A stretch of DNA of 34,979 nucleotides from Pandoraea oxalativorans (GCF_000972785.3 NZ_CP011521.2:1-34979), one strand, 5' to 3'. Positions 14,579 through 23,236 are shown, counted from the first letter of the stretch. Notes: a model not told the origin generated them from the letters alone. Translations and numbers: made by a program.

Positions 14579-15407
14579 GGCACTGTCACGTTATCGGTAA
14601 GTTCGCGTACGATGAAGCGATGAGAAAACCGAAATCGCTCTATCACGGCCACCGATTCCCAGCGTCGGTCATCAGCCATGCTGTGCGTTGGTACTTCCGA
14701 TTTCAGCTCAGCCTGCGCGACATCGAAGAATTGCTATTCGAGCGTGGGGTGATAATCAGCTACGAGACGATCCGCCGCTGGTGCGACAAGTTTGGCGCGG
14801 GCTTTGCTCACCGGGTCAAAGCGGCACGCCGCAAGCCCGGTAGCACGTGGCACCTCGACGAGATGTTCGTGAGCCTGCGCGGTGAACCATACCTGCTGTG
14901 GCGCGCCGTCGACGAGCATGGCGCGGAACTCGACATCCTGCTGCAGAAGCGGCGCGACAAGGCGGCCGCCAAGCGCTTCTTCAAGCGCGTGCTGCGCTCG
15001 AACCCGGTGCCGCACAAGATCGTGACCGATCAACTGCGCAGCTATCCGGCGGCCAAAGCCGACATCCCGGCGCTGGCCAATGTGAAGCATGTGTTCGTCA
15101 AAGCAGCGGCCCGGATCAACAACCGCGCGGAGAACAGCCATCAACCTACGCGGGAGCGCGAGCGGCGCATGCGGGGCTTTCGCGACCCAGCGCGCACGCA
15201 AACCTTCCTGTCGAGCTTCGGGCCAATCCGGCAGCACTTCGCACTCAAACGCCATTTGCTGCGCGCGCCGCTCTTTCGCAAACAGCTCGCGGTGCGCTTT
15301 GCTCAATGGCGTGAATTCACCCACGTTACCCAAACTCCGTCTCATGCTTTTTGAGTCGCGGTGGATTCATGCCTCGGCTTCGACGACCTCCCTAAGTTGA
15401 CAACGCC
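14579..15407 (+). mobile_element. IS6-family insertion sequence, copy 2
   Basis: 829 bp with the same left end (GGCACTGTCACGTTA, 14579-14593) and right end (TAAGTTGACAACGCC, 15393-15407) as copy 1 and in the same orientation. No target duplication is visible around it. Together with copy 1 it brackets vapBC. Its right end abuts a ParB pseudogene. Confidence 0.88.
14620..15354 (+). CDS. IS6-family transposase, copy 2
   Basis: 244 residues, nearly identical to copy 1 with the same DDE pattern (HLDEMFV, VTDQLRSYPAAK, NNRAENSHQ). Here the residue after QL is Arg, the form expected in an active IS6 enzyme. It begins MRKPKSLYHGH and ends THVTQTPSHAF. It is probably the most intact transposase of the three copies. 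Confidence 0.92.
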   Translation: MRKPKSLYHGHRFPASVISHAVRWYFRFQLSLRDIEELLFERGVIISYETIRRWCDKFGAGFAHRVKAARRKPGSTWHLDEMFVSLRGEPYLLWRAVDEHGAELDILLQKRRDKAAAKRFFKRVLRSNPVPHKIVTDQLRSYPAAKADIPALANVKHVFVKAAARINNRAENSHQPTRERERRMRGFRDPARTQTFLSSFGPIRQHFALKRHLLRAPLFRKQLAVRFAQWREFTHVTQTPSHAF

Positions 15408-15676
15408 TGGCCCACGGCGTCGAGGGTCGCCGCCTTCGGTGCGTGCGGGAAATAGCCCTTGGCGGTTGGCTGCCACCATGCAGTCATGTCCAGCCCCACC
15501 GCCTGCGCCGGGTTGCGGCAGCGTCGCACATGGCGTCACCACATCGACGGTAGACGCCACACGCTCGGCTATCAGCCGCACCAATTCGTCTTGCGGCTTG
15601 GCCATCAACGCGGCGAACAATTCCGCGCTGTCCTACGGTACCCCTATTGCGACGGAACCCTCGCGCCACTCTGGGG
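15408..15676 (-). pseudogene. ParB-family pseudogene fragment
   Basis: On the minus strand, one frame reads AELFAALMAKPQDELVRLIA then VASTVDVVTPCATLPQPGA, and after a frameshift a second frame reads AVGLDMTAWWQPTAKGYFPH then APKAATLDAVGQAL. Both belong to the C-terminal part of ParB-type plasmid proteins, where the GLDM...WWQPTAKGYF stretch is characteristic. An in-frame TAG lies upstream near 15640. The 3' end is removed by IS6 copy 2. It is a dead piece of a different partition system. Confidence 0.65.
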
Positions 15677-15716
15677 CAAAGCCTGCGCCGCAGACGCCGT
15701 CTGTGAAGCCCGCTGT

Positions 15717-16772
15717 CTAAGCGAACCTCGACGGGGCAATGTGCGGTGGCGGTTTCTGAGCTAGCTCCTCAAGTTTCTCAAGGCAGCCCGTCAGTGTCTG
15801 TGCGTTCTTACTGCACCGTCCCACGAACAAGTCAGGGTCGTCCCCCTCCCCCTCCCACATCACGGCAGCGATCGACTCGACCTTGCAGCCAAGATCGAAC
15901 GCGTATTGGCCATCGTCGTGGCCATGTTCGTGCAGCTTGAGGAGCTTGAGCGCGTCGACGAGCCGGTGGGCCTGCTGCAGAAAACTAAGTTGGGCCTCGA
16001 GCATCCCGTCGGTGCTCTGTTCCTTGAGGTCTTGCGCCGCGAAGTCGTGGAACCCGGTGACCACACACTCTCCGTCATAGTGCATCGAGCAAAGCACGCG
16101 GGAGGTGTCCTCGTAATCCAGGTCCAGGTGCTCGGCGCGACCGGTGGTCGGCGTACAGTACGGGATGTCAAGCGTGCCTAGGCGGAAGACCGGATCCCCT
16201 TTGGCCGGAATCTGCCAGGTCAATGCGCTGTCCCGCGACGGCGGCGCATACTTGAGAAGGTCAGCGTACGCGCGCCCCTGTCGTGTCAGCGTGTCGGCGC
16301 TCAACAGACGCCCGAGTGCCGTGTAGGCGAGCCCCTTGTTGGACGGGACAATCTTTTCGGAAATCTGGCCCCACACCACGTCCCGGACGTCGTCCGCGTG
16401 CACCGAAAAGCTGACAGGTCCGCCCTCGTCGAGTCCCGCGATGCTGAACTTGAGGTGCCCGGAGGACAGCTCCTCCCAGAGGTTAGGCTGATACTTGTCG
16501 GGAATCAGGCTTTTCAGTTTGAGATAGGTTTCCAGCGTCGCGCGGTCGCCGAGGATGGTACCGTCCTTGCTTTGGGCCCCGGCGTTTTTTGCGAACTTCA
16601 GCTCATTCAGCAACTCGATCGCACTGGTTCGATCGGCGTCGCAGACCCAGTTGAGGAGCTGGTCCAGTCGGGTGCGCCAGGGGCCTTTGACTGCGTCCGT
16701 CGAGGAGACGGTGTTGAGGCCAATCGCGCTGCCAATCCAGTTGGTCTTGATCTTAACGGATAGTTCTGCCAT
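15717..16772 (-). CDS. Unrecognised 351-aa cargo protein
   Basis: A complete gene with a strong AGGAG site eight bases before the ATG at 16772. The product MAELSVKIKTNWIGSAIGLN...PPPHIAPSRFA is soluble-looking, acidic toward the C-terminus and contains no membrane segment or signal peptide. A stretch LHEHGHDDGQYAFDLG around residue 290 is rich in His and Asp and could bind metal. I cannot place it in a family. It lies alone in the IS island, between the ParB pseudogene and a broken IS6 copy, so it probably arrived on a mobile segment. Effector, toxin or immunity roles are all possible and unproven. Confidence 0.7.
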   Translation of the reverse strand: MAELSVKIKTNWIGSAIGLNTVSSTDAVKGPWRTRLDQLLNWVCDADRTSAIELLNELKFAKNAGAQSKDGTILGDRATLETYLKLKSLIPDKYQPNLWEELSSGHLKFSIAGLDEGGPVSFSVHADDVRDVVWGQISEKIVPSNKGLAYTALGRLLSADTLTRQGRAYADLLKYAPPSRDSALTWQIPAKGDPVFRLGTLDIPYCTPTTGRAEHLDLDYEDTSRVLCSMHYDGECVVTGFHDFAAQDLKEQSTDGMLEAQLSFLQQAHRLVDALKLLKLHEHGHDDGQYAFDLGCKVESIAAVMWEGEGDDPDLFVGRCSKNAQTLTGCLEKLEELAQKPPPHIAPSRFA

Positions 16773-17094
16773 GAAAAGTTCTCCTGACCTCGCGTCTGGA
16801 CGAGTCGGATTGTGGAAGGAAAGGCCCGTCAGGCAGGCTTATCCCCAATAACCCCAGGTTGGGGCACGACTGCCGGAACCCCGTCAGGCTAGCCCTGCAG
16901 TGAGGCCGGGGCTCGCCTGACGCGCTCAGCGCTTGGTCCCGGGAGGCGGCGCAACGTCCGCCTGACACCGTGCGCTCCCCAAAAGCCGCAGCGCACGCCG
17001 GGATTGATAGTCCGGCCGCAGCACGGCCCGTACGGTTATTGTCGACGGTGTCGCGCAGGACGACATCGGGTGAATGCCTGAAGTGTGGTGAAGT
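16773..17094. other. Intergenic stretch without recognised genes
   Basis: GC-rich sequence between the 351-aa gene and an IS6-like remnant. It contains a few short inverted repeats (for example CCCCAGGTTGGGG near 16850-16862). Frames crossing it are short and show no family resemblance. It presumably holds the promoter of the 351-aa gene near its right end. Confidence 0.4.
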
Positions 17095-17401
17095 GGTGTT
17101 GTCAAGTTGTTCGGTTGGCGTACGACCAAAGTCGGCAGGAGTTCGAAATGAAGCGCATTACGTTGCCATACGGGCGCACGTAGCCCTTTCCCAAGCCGCG
17201 ACGGCCTGGGTGCGCACCTCACGTTTATGCTGCGCGTTGCGATTGTAGCGGCATGCCCTGAACCGATTCGAAACTTGTCCATGGATCGATGCGAAGCGCT
17301 GCAGCTGGCGCGCCGACTTGAAGCCTCGCATCACCTTCTCGCGCACCCGTGTAGGCTGGTGCGAATTCTCTGCCCGATTGTTCAATCCCTTATGCTGCCG
17401 G
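17095..17401 (-). pseudogene. 3' remnant of a second IS6-family element
   Basis: On the minus strand, HKGLNNRAENSHQPTRVRE and the following KVMRGFKSARQLQRFASIHG are the C-terminus of an IS6 transposase of a different subtype (the IS15/IS6100-like RFKSARQLQRF pattern). The terminal repeat GGTGTTGTCAAGTTG (17095-17109) resembles the IS6 right ends seen here. The N-terminal two thirds are missing, cut at the left end of IS6 copy 3 (17402). Confidence 0.8.
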
Positions 17402-17773
17402 GGCACTGTCACGTTATCGGTAAGTTCGCGTACGATGAAGCAATGAGGAAACCGAAATCACTCTATCACGGCCACCGATTCCCAGCGTCGGTCATCAGCC
17501 ATGCTGTGCGTTGGTACTTCCGATTTCAGCTCAGCCTGCGCGACATCGAAGAATTGCTGTTCGAGCGTGGGGTGATAGTCAGCTACGAGACGATCCGCCG
17601 CTGGCGCGACAAGTTTGGCGCGGGCTTTGCCCACCGGGTCAAAGCGGCACGCCGCAAGCCCGGGAGCACGTTGCATCTCGACGAGATGTTCGTGAGCTTG
17701 CGCGGTGAACCATACCTGCTGTGGCGCGCCGTCGACGAGCATGGCGCGGAACTCGACATCCTGCTGCAGAAAC
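17402..17773 (+). pseudogene. IS6-family copy 3, truncated by IS256-family insertion
   Basis: The left repeat GGCACTGTCACGTTA (17402-17416) and the first 110 or so codons of the same transposase (ATG at 17443) are present, through HLDEMFV and LDILLQKR. The reading frame then enters the IS256-type end at about 17774, so the second Asp, the Glu and the right repeat are lost. It also carries Arg for Cys in RRWRDKFG and Leu for Trp in STLHLDE. Confidence 0.88.
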
Positions 17774-19118
17774 GGGGGGTGTCAGAAATTCCGTGTTCAA
17801 GGCGGGGTTGAGGTTTACACGGATGGCCGGACGAAACGATCCTCGTAAAGGATAGCGAATTGGTTCATAGCTGTCTTCCAATCTTGAGCGGCGCGGCCCC
17901 AATCTGCGGTGATGTTACGCAGCGCCAGCCAGATCAGCTTTGTTGCCGCATCATCGGTTGGGAAATGGCCTCGGGTCTTGATGATCTTGCGAAGCTGCGA
18001 GTTGATGTTCTCAATAGCGTTCGTTGTGTAGATCACCCGGCGCACAGCGGGCGGGAACGCGAAGAACGGAATGACACGATCCCAGGCATTGCGCCACGCG
18101 GCACTGACCGGCGGGAATTTCTGGCCCCACGGCCCTTGGGAAAATGCGTCCAATTCGGCCAGAGCCGCCTCGGCGCTTGGTGCCGTATAGATCGGCTTGA
18201 TTGCGGCGGCCAGCCCCTTACGATCCTTCCAGCTCGCGTAATCCAAACTGTTGCGGATCAGGTGGACGATGCACGTTTGCAACGTCGTCGCTGGAAACAC
18301 CGCGGCTAACGCCTCGGGCATGCCTTTGAGGCCGTCAGTCACAGCAATCAGGATGTCGCCCACGCCGCGCGTTTTCAGATCGTTGAACACTTTCATCCAG
18401 AACTTGGCCCCCTCGGTGTTCTCGATCCACAGGCCCAGGATGTCGCGCGTGCCGTCGGGCAGAATGCCCAGCGCGAGATAAATGGCCTTGTTACGCACGA
18501 CGGCATCCTCGCGGATCTTCACGCGCAGCGCGTCGAAGAACACGACCGGATACATCGGCTCAAGTGGCCGAGCCTGCCACGCCGTGACTTCAGCCATCAC
18601 TTCGTCAGTGACTGAGCTGATGAACTCGGGCGAGACCTCGGTGCCGTACTGCTCCAGAACAAAGCCCTGAATCTCGCGCACGGTCATACCCCGGGCGTAC
18701 ATGGCGACTATCTTGTCGTCGAAGCCTGTAAAGCGTCGTTCGTGTTTGGGGATCAACAGTGGTTCGAAGCTGCCATCACGGTCGCGGGGCACCCCGATGC
18801 GAATCGGGCCGCCTTCAGTCAGAACCGTCTTGGCGCCTTTGCCATTGCGCTGATTGGTCACGCTGGCCGGTTTGGCCGCGCCAGGCGCGTAGCCGAGATG
18901 GTGATTGAGCTCGCCCCCCAGCGCGCGTTCTATGAGCGCCTTCTTGAGCGCAAGCGTCGCGGCGTGGATGGCTTCGGCCGTCATCGGGCCGTTACCGAAT
19001 TGTTCAAGCAATTCAGCGGGAATTGCCGGTAGCTCTACCGGCGGGGTCTTCGGTTTGCGAGGCATAGTCACTCCTTGGCGACATGTTATGCCTCAAACAC
19101 GAAATTAATGACAGGCCC
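17774..19118 (-). mobile_element. IS256-family insertion sequence A
   Basis: The ends are GGGGGGTGTCAGAAATTCC at 17774-17792 and, on the other strand, GGGCCTGTCATTAATTTC starting at 19118. They share TGTCA, AATT, CGTGTT and a final AGG over about 28 bases. No 8-9 bp target duplication is visible, because the right end joins an IS3 remnant. It carries one full transposase on the minus strand. Confidence 0.8.
17815..19071 (-). CDS. IS256-family (Mutator-type) transposase A
   Basis: The 418-residue product has the Mutator-like layout: an N-terminal region (LERALGGELNHHLGYAPGA-like LIERALGGELNHHLGY), an RDRDGSFEPLLIPKHERR stretch, the catalytic first Asp in VVFFDALRVKI (about 170), the second in LIAVTDGLKGMPEAL (about 240), the CIVHLIRNS motif and the Glu in TTNAIENINSQLRK (about 355). 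The gene is intact, so the element may be active. The stop lies close to the left end of the element. Confidence 0.95.
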   Translation of the reverse strand: MTMPRKPKTPPVELPAIPAELLEQFGNGPMTAEAIHAATLALKKALIERALGGELNHHLGYAPGAAKPASVTNQRNGKGAKTVLTEGGPIRIGVPRDRDGSFEPLLIPKHERRFTGFDDKIVAMYARGMTVREIQGFVLEQYGTEVSPEFISSVTDEVMAEVTAWQARPLEPMYPVVFFDALRVKIREDAVVRNKAIYLALGILPDGTRDILGLWIENTEGAKFWMKVFNDLKTRGVGDILIAVTDGLKGMPEALAAVFPATTLQTCIVHLIRNSLDYASWKDRKGLAAAIKPIYTAPSAEAALAELDAFSQGPWGQKFPPVSAAWRNAWDRVIPFFAFPPAVRRVIYTTNAIENINSQLRKIIKTRGHFPTDDAATKLIWLALRNITADWGRAAQDWKTAMNQFAILYEDRFVRPSV

Positions 19119-19679
19119 ACCGCCCCCAACGAAAAGTGGCTGACGGATATCTCCGAGTTCCAGATCCCGGCCGGGAAGGTATATCTATCGCCGATGATCG
19201 ACTGCTTCGATGGCATGGTAGTCAGTTGGTCGATTGGCACAAGCCCCGACGCCGAGCTCGTGAATACCATGTTAGATGCGGCTATCGAGACCGTGACCGA
19301 GGACGATGAGAAGCCGATCGTACATTCCGATCGGGGTGGCCACTACCGTTGGCCTGGCTGGCTATCGCGAGTTGCAAAGGCTAATCTGATCCGATCCATG
19401 TCGCGTAAAGCCTGCTCACCAGACAATGCGGCCTGTGAGGGATTCTTCGGAAGGCTGAAGACCGAAATGTTCTATCCAGGGGACTGGCGTTCGACGACCA
19501 TCGTGCAATTCGTAGAGGCACTGAACGCCTACATTCGCTGGTACAACGAAAAGCGGATCAAGGGCTCCCTTGGCTATCTCAGCCCCATCGAGTACCGTGA
19601 AAGCCTCGGGTTAACGACGTAAAACAGTCCAAGAAAATAGCCGCATCCCCGGTGGGTCAGTTTTACATCGGCGCTAACA
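19119..19679 (+). pseudogene. IS3-family remnant (OrfB C-terminal half and right end)
   Basis: The frame to 19622 holds the integrase core of an IS3 OrfB: APNEKWLTDISEF (first Asp), PIVHSDRGGHYRW (second Asp) and NAACEGFFGRLKTEM (Glu), ending YNEKRIKGSLGYLSPIEYRE. The N-terminal half, OrfA and the left end are missing, cut by the IS256 A end. The right end GGTGGGTCAGTTTTACATCG to GCGCTAACA (19651-19679) finishes in CA, as IS3 ends do. This end has truncated the next gene on the minus strand. Confidence 0.85.
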
Positions 19680-19808
19680 CATACCCGGTGTCGGCTCCTT
19701 CTTCTTCGGCACGACCTTGCGCACCCCAAACGCCTCGGTCCAATCTTCTCCGCGCCATTCCTCGGCCGTGAACGTGACAATGTTCGCTTGCTTCTCGGTA
19801 TCGCTCAT
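19674..19808 (-). pseudogene. Truncated backbone gene downstream of the 240-aa gene
   Basis: The first 42 or so codons read MSDTEKQANIVTFTAEEWRG then EDWTEAFGVRKVVPKKKEPTPG. The frame then enters the IS3 end at 19679 and stops after two foreign codons. Its ATG overlaps the stop of the upstream gene (ATGA), so it was part of the same operon. No family is recognised; the remainder was lost with the IS insertions. Confidence 0.65.
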
Positions 19809-20527
19809 TTGTCGCCTCGGTTGGGGCGCGCCGCGCCAGCCGCGAGCCAGTCGTATAACGTGAAATTTTCATCGGCCATCCGGCGCACGTAGGGCAGGGC
19901 GCCCGGCAGCGCCAGCGCATCAGCCTTGCGTCCAGACCGCACCCATTCGGCCGTAAGGAACGCGACAAGCCTCCCGACCTGAACACGCGTCGTATGAAAA
20001 CCCGGTGTCTGGTACAGCGACTTGGCCAACACCGGCACTAACTCGTCGGCTCGCTTAGATCGCACGGTCGAGCGGATCTGAAAGCGCCACGCGCGCTCCG
20101 TCTCTGCGCACATGCGCCATGTCAGGCGAACGCCACCGCCAGCGGCCTTTGCATGTGGCAACTTCAACAGCTCGTAACCGGAGACGTGTACACGTTCCCC
20201 CTGAGACAACGCGTCTTTCAGCTTCTCGAGTTTATGCGCGTCATGTTCGCCATCCGTCACCATCAGGAACCAGTGGAGTGATTCACCGTGATCGAGGTCA
20301 GCGAGGATCAACCGCGCATTCGCTTTACCGAGTGTCTTCCGATAGGCGCGCTGGTTCATGTTCACGAATACGTCGTAGCGCTCGCCGAACTTCACGCACA
20401 ACGCCTCAGCGCGATCTGCCTTGACGGTACCGGCCGTGTGATGCCGGTAGCCATGCCGAACAAGGTCTAGCAACCTCTGCATGAGGAGCGTCTTGTAGCG
20501 GATCACGATGAGCGTTGGTGCTTTCAT
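19805..20527 (-). CDS. Conserved conjugative-plasmid protein of unknown function (240 aa)
   Basis: The product contains a charged N-terminal region (HGYRHHTAGTVKADRAEALC), a central RLILADLDHGESLHWFLMVTDGEHD stretch, VHVSGYELLKLPHAKAAGGG, a Trp-rich TWRMCAETERAW and a C-terminal LAKSLYQTPGFHTTRVQVGR. This order of motifs recalls a family of unknown proteins encoded on conjugative plasmids and integrative elements. I do not know its biochemical role. The Met at 20527 is preferred because the 5-codon extension has no ribosome site; neither start has a good one. It heads an operon that is cut by the IS3 end, and it lies divergent from the putative large RNA. Confidence 0.7.
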   Translation of the reverse strand: MKAPTLIVIRYKTLLMQRLLDLVRHGYRHHTAGTVKADRAEALCVKFGERYDVFVNMNQRAYRKTLGKANARLILADLDHGESLHWFLMVTDGEHDAHKLEKLKDALSQGERVHVSGYELLKLPHAKAAGGGVRLTWRMCAETERAWRFQIRSTVRSKRADELVPVLAKSLYQTPGFHTTRVQVGRLVAFLTAEWVRSGRKADALALPGALPYVRRMADENFTLYDWLAAGAARPNRGDK

Positions 20528-20578
20528 CAATAAAAGCCGCAACAGCGTTTGCCAAAAACTTTCAGTGATAATGCACAG

Positions 20579-20999
20579 CCTTGCCGAGCAAGGCGTTTCA
20601 GTGATCTGGAATGCTGCGCATTCCAGCTTAATTATAAGAGATTCCGCGCAAAGCGCTCGACGGCAAAATGCCGACCTACAATGGATTTGCTGGCCGCCAA
20701 AGGCCTTAGCAACGCGTGCGTCATCAGCGTCGCCGCCGCCGCAGAAGCAGACCAGCGATGCAGCCAGAGGACAACCAACCCTTGCAGTACCGAACCGGTT
20801 GCCCTCGTGGTGTCAATCGCTCAAAGCGATTGCACGGTACAGGGGCAGCTCCCACAGACCGCAGTAGAAGTCCGGGGGCTGACCACCCCTGGATTCCATC
20901 ACACCACCGTTGAGCTGTATGGCTCGGGGCGCGGCTACCAACCGTGCTTAGACCGCTGAAGTCGTATGCGCGTAATGGCGCTGGTACGACTACGACGAG
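20579..20999 (+). ncRNA. Putative giant structured RNA, 5' segment
   Basis: No credible CDS is seen, but perfect hairpins follow one another: CCTTGC/GCAAGG (20579-20593), CTGGAATGC/GCATTCCAG (20606-20626), CGGCA/TGCCG (20661-20673), CAATCGCT/AGCGATTG with a 3-base loop (20814-20832) and GTCGTA...TACGAC enclosing GCGC/GCGC (20961-20990). It joins the 3' segment at 22440 once the IS256 element and one copy of its target duplication are removed. A GATAAT hexamer at 20567-20572 may be the -10 of its promoter, but no good -35 is present. The plus strand is inferred from loop types and the downstream segment. Confidence 0.55.
20991..20999. repeat. Target-site duplication, left
   Basis: TACGACGAG directly before the left end of IS256-family element B, matched exactly at 22431-22439. 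Nine bases fits the IS256 family. Confidence 0.9.
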
Positions 21000-22430
21000 G
21001 AGCTATTGTCGAATCTGGTGTACGGGGTGCTTTGGGAAATATGAGAAGGCGGTGGCGGTTTAGCTGAGAATGTTGCTTGTCGAAGGCACACCGAGCAAAG
21101 CCGGCGCGAGCCGGCCCCGACCACCATGAAGAAGATTACGAAAGAAACGAACGGCAGTAAAGCACAAACGAAGAGCGCGCTCGATGAACTGATCCAGCAA
21201 GGCGCGCGGCAGATCATCGAGCAGGCAGTCGAAGCGGAACTGGCGAGCATGCTTGAACAGTACAGCAACGTGAGGTCGATCGACGGTCGGCGTGCCGTGG
21301 TGCGCAACGGCTACCTACCAGAGCGCGAAGTCGTCACGGCCATCGGTCCGGTGCCGGTTCGGGTACCGAAGGTGCGTGATCGCTCGGGTTCGGGCATCCG
21401 CTTCAATTCGGCGGTCGTGCCGCCGTACGTTCGCAAATCCGCACGCGTGTCGGCCGCACTACCGTGGCTGTACCTGCGAGGCATCTCGACGGGCGACATG
21501 AGCGAAGCCATGGGCATCATGCTGGGCGGCCAGGTCAGCGGCCTGTCGCCAAATGTGGTGAGTCGTCTGAAGGCGCAATGGGCCGATGAGCATGCTCAGT
21601 GGAATCAGCGTGAGTTGTCGTTGGCGCGCTGGGTGTACTGGTGGGCTGACGGCATTCACACCGGCGTGCGCAGCGACGATTCCGACGGCCAGTGCCTGTT
21701 GGTGATCATTGGTGTCAAACCGGACGGAACGAAAGAGCGTGTGGCGATCAGTGACGGGTATCGGGAATCGAAGGCGTCGTGGGCCGAACTGCTGCTCGAT
21801 CTGAAAAAGCGCGGTCTGCAGTCAGGGCCGCTGCTGGCTTGCGGAGATGGTGCGATGGGATTCTGGGCAGCGATGGAAGAAGTGTTCCCGCAGACCGAGC
21901 ATCAGCGCTGCTGGTTCCACAAGATGGGCAACGTGCTCAACGCGCTGCCGAAATCGCAGCAGGCCCGCGCCAAAAAGGCGATGCAGGACATTTGGATGGC
22001 CGCCACGCGTGCCGAAGCGCTGGTTGCCTTCGATCACTTCGTTGATACCCACTCGGCAAAGTATCCGAAGGTGGTCGAAAAGCTGACGCAAGATCGCGAC
22101 GAGCTGCTGGCATTTTACGATTTCCCGGCCGAACACTGGCAGCATCTGCGCACGACGAATCCGATTGAATCGACCTTCGCGACGGTGCGTCACCGCACCA
22201 AGCGCACGCGCAACTGCGTCTCGCGCGCGACGTTCCTCGGCCTGGCATTCAAGCTGATCGAGTCGGCCGAAGACTCGTGGCGGCGCATCCGCGCCCCCGA
22301 AAAGATCGCGACGATGCTTGACGGGATGACGTTCAAGGATGGAGAGCCGGTGACCGACAGCACACCGGCTCAGCAGCCCCTGGCCGCCTAATCTTGCTCA
22401 CGCCCCGTACACCAGATTTGACTTTAACTC
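21000..22430 (+). mobile_element. IS256-family insertion sequence B, complete, with 9-bp target duplication
   Basis: The 1431-bp element begins GAGCTATTGTCGAATCTGG (21000) and ends, on the other strand, GAGTTAAAGTCAAATCTGG (22430). The first 30 bases of the two ends match at 25 positions, including CTGGTGTACGGGG. Flanking TACGACGAG duplications (20991-20999 and 22431-22439) show a clean and probably recent insertion into the structured non-coding region. Confidence 0.93.
21126..22391 (+). CDS. IS256-family transposase B
   Basis: The 421-residue Mutator-type transposase shows ALDELIQQGARQIIEQAVEAE at the N-terminus, VRNGYLPEREVVTAIGPVPV, the first catalytic Asp in YWWADGIHTGV (about 180), the second in LLACGDGAMGFWAAM (about 245), QRCWFHKMGNVLNALP and the Glu in TTNPIESTFATVRHR (about 345). 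It is only distantly similar to transposase A. It is intact, which with the target duplication suggests a functional element. Confidence 0.96.
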   Translation: MKKITKETNGSKAQTKSALDELIQQGARQIIEQAVEAELASMLEQYSNVRSIDGRRAVVRNGYLPEREVVTAIGPVPVRVPKVRDRSGSGIRFNSAVVPPYVRKSARVSAALPWLYLRGISTGDMSEAMGIMLGGQVSGLSPNVVSRLKAQWADEHAQWNQRELSLARWVYWWADGIHTGVRSDDSDGQCLLVIIGVKPDGTKERVAISDGYRESKASWAELLLDLKKRGLQSGPLLACGDGAMGFWAAMEEVFPQTEHQRCWFHKMGNVLNALPKSQQARAKKAMQDIWMAATRAEALVAFDHFVDTHSAKYPKVVEKLTQDRDELLAFYDFPAEHWQHLRTTNPIESTFATVRHRTKRTRNCVSRATFLGLAFKLIESAEDSWRRIRAPEKIATMLDGMTFKDGEPVTDSTPAQQPLAA

Positions 22431-22439
22431 TACGACGAG
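22431..22439. repeat. Target-site duplication, right
   Basis: TACGACGAG directly after the right end of IS256-family element B, identical to 20991-20999. Confidence 0.9.
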
Positions 22440-23236
22440 CGCTGGACGGTGTAACTCCGTCCTTCGACTCAATCCCCGAAAAGCATGGGGAACGAGGTTG
22501 GGCGACACGGAAACGGGCATAGCGAGGAAATGCGCTATGGCCCTGTGGAGCGTGAAAACGGGAGACGGCTTCGGCCGTCGTTAGCACCGTCTAGGGGCTG
22601 CGGGAAACCGTAGAACCTATGCCACACACGTAGGCTGCTGAGGCGTCCCGAAAGGGCGCAGGCGTGCAAGGGGAAACCTGGCGCACGTGGCACCTACCGG
22701 CGCAAGCGGGTGGGGTCGTTGCATAGCTTAAGCGTGTAAATGCGGCCGTAGAGGTCGCTATGTGGTGGGGCATCAAGCCTGTCTAAAGACGAAGCCGTTG
22801 ACGGCACAACAGGTAAGCGAGCCGCTTTGGAATCTCGGGCCGCTGAAAACCTGACGGGTGAGAGGGAACACCTCACTGTTGTTGCTTGAGGCGCAGGCGT
22901 GGTGCTCTGGCGCGCTGGTCGGCGTCAGTAGCGTTGCACTAACGTGGGAATCGCTAAGGCCACAACCGGGCTGGTAACCCGGTGGCTAGGCGAGGGAGAT
23001 TGGATCAGTAGGGCCGCACGGCGCAAGCCGTGTAACTGTTTGTCGCGATTCGTCTGAAGCGCAAACAGCAGGCGCAAGCCTGTCCGAAAGTCTGAAGCGG
23101 TTGCAAAACGGTGTGTTTGCGGGGTGGTTCCCGCAGTGGAATGTTGGAACGGGCGCGGCTGGTAACCGTGCCCGTCTTCGGAGTGGAATCCGGGGGTCGC
23201 CAACGTGCAATCAACCTTTCAATAGGAGGGCGTGAT

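Noticed and set aside
22925..23214. Several overlapping minus-strand frames as genes
   Set aside because: Low-complexity Arg/Pro/Ser composition, no ribosome sites, and three overlapping frames with similar length; they are shadows of the hairpin-rich sequence.
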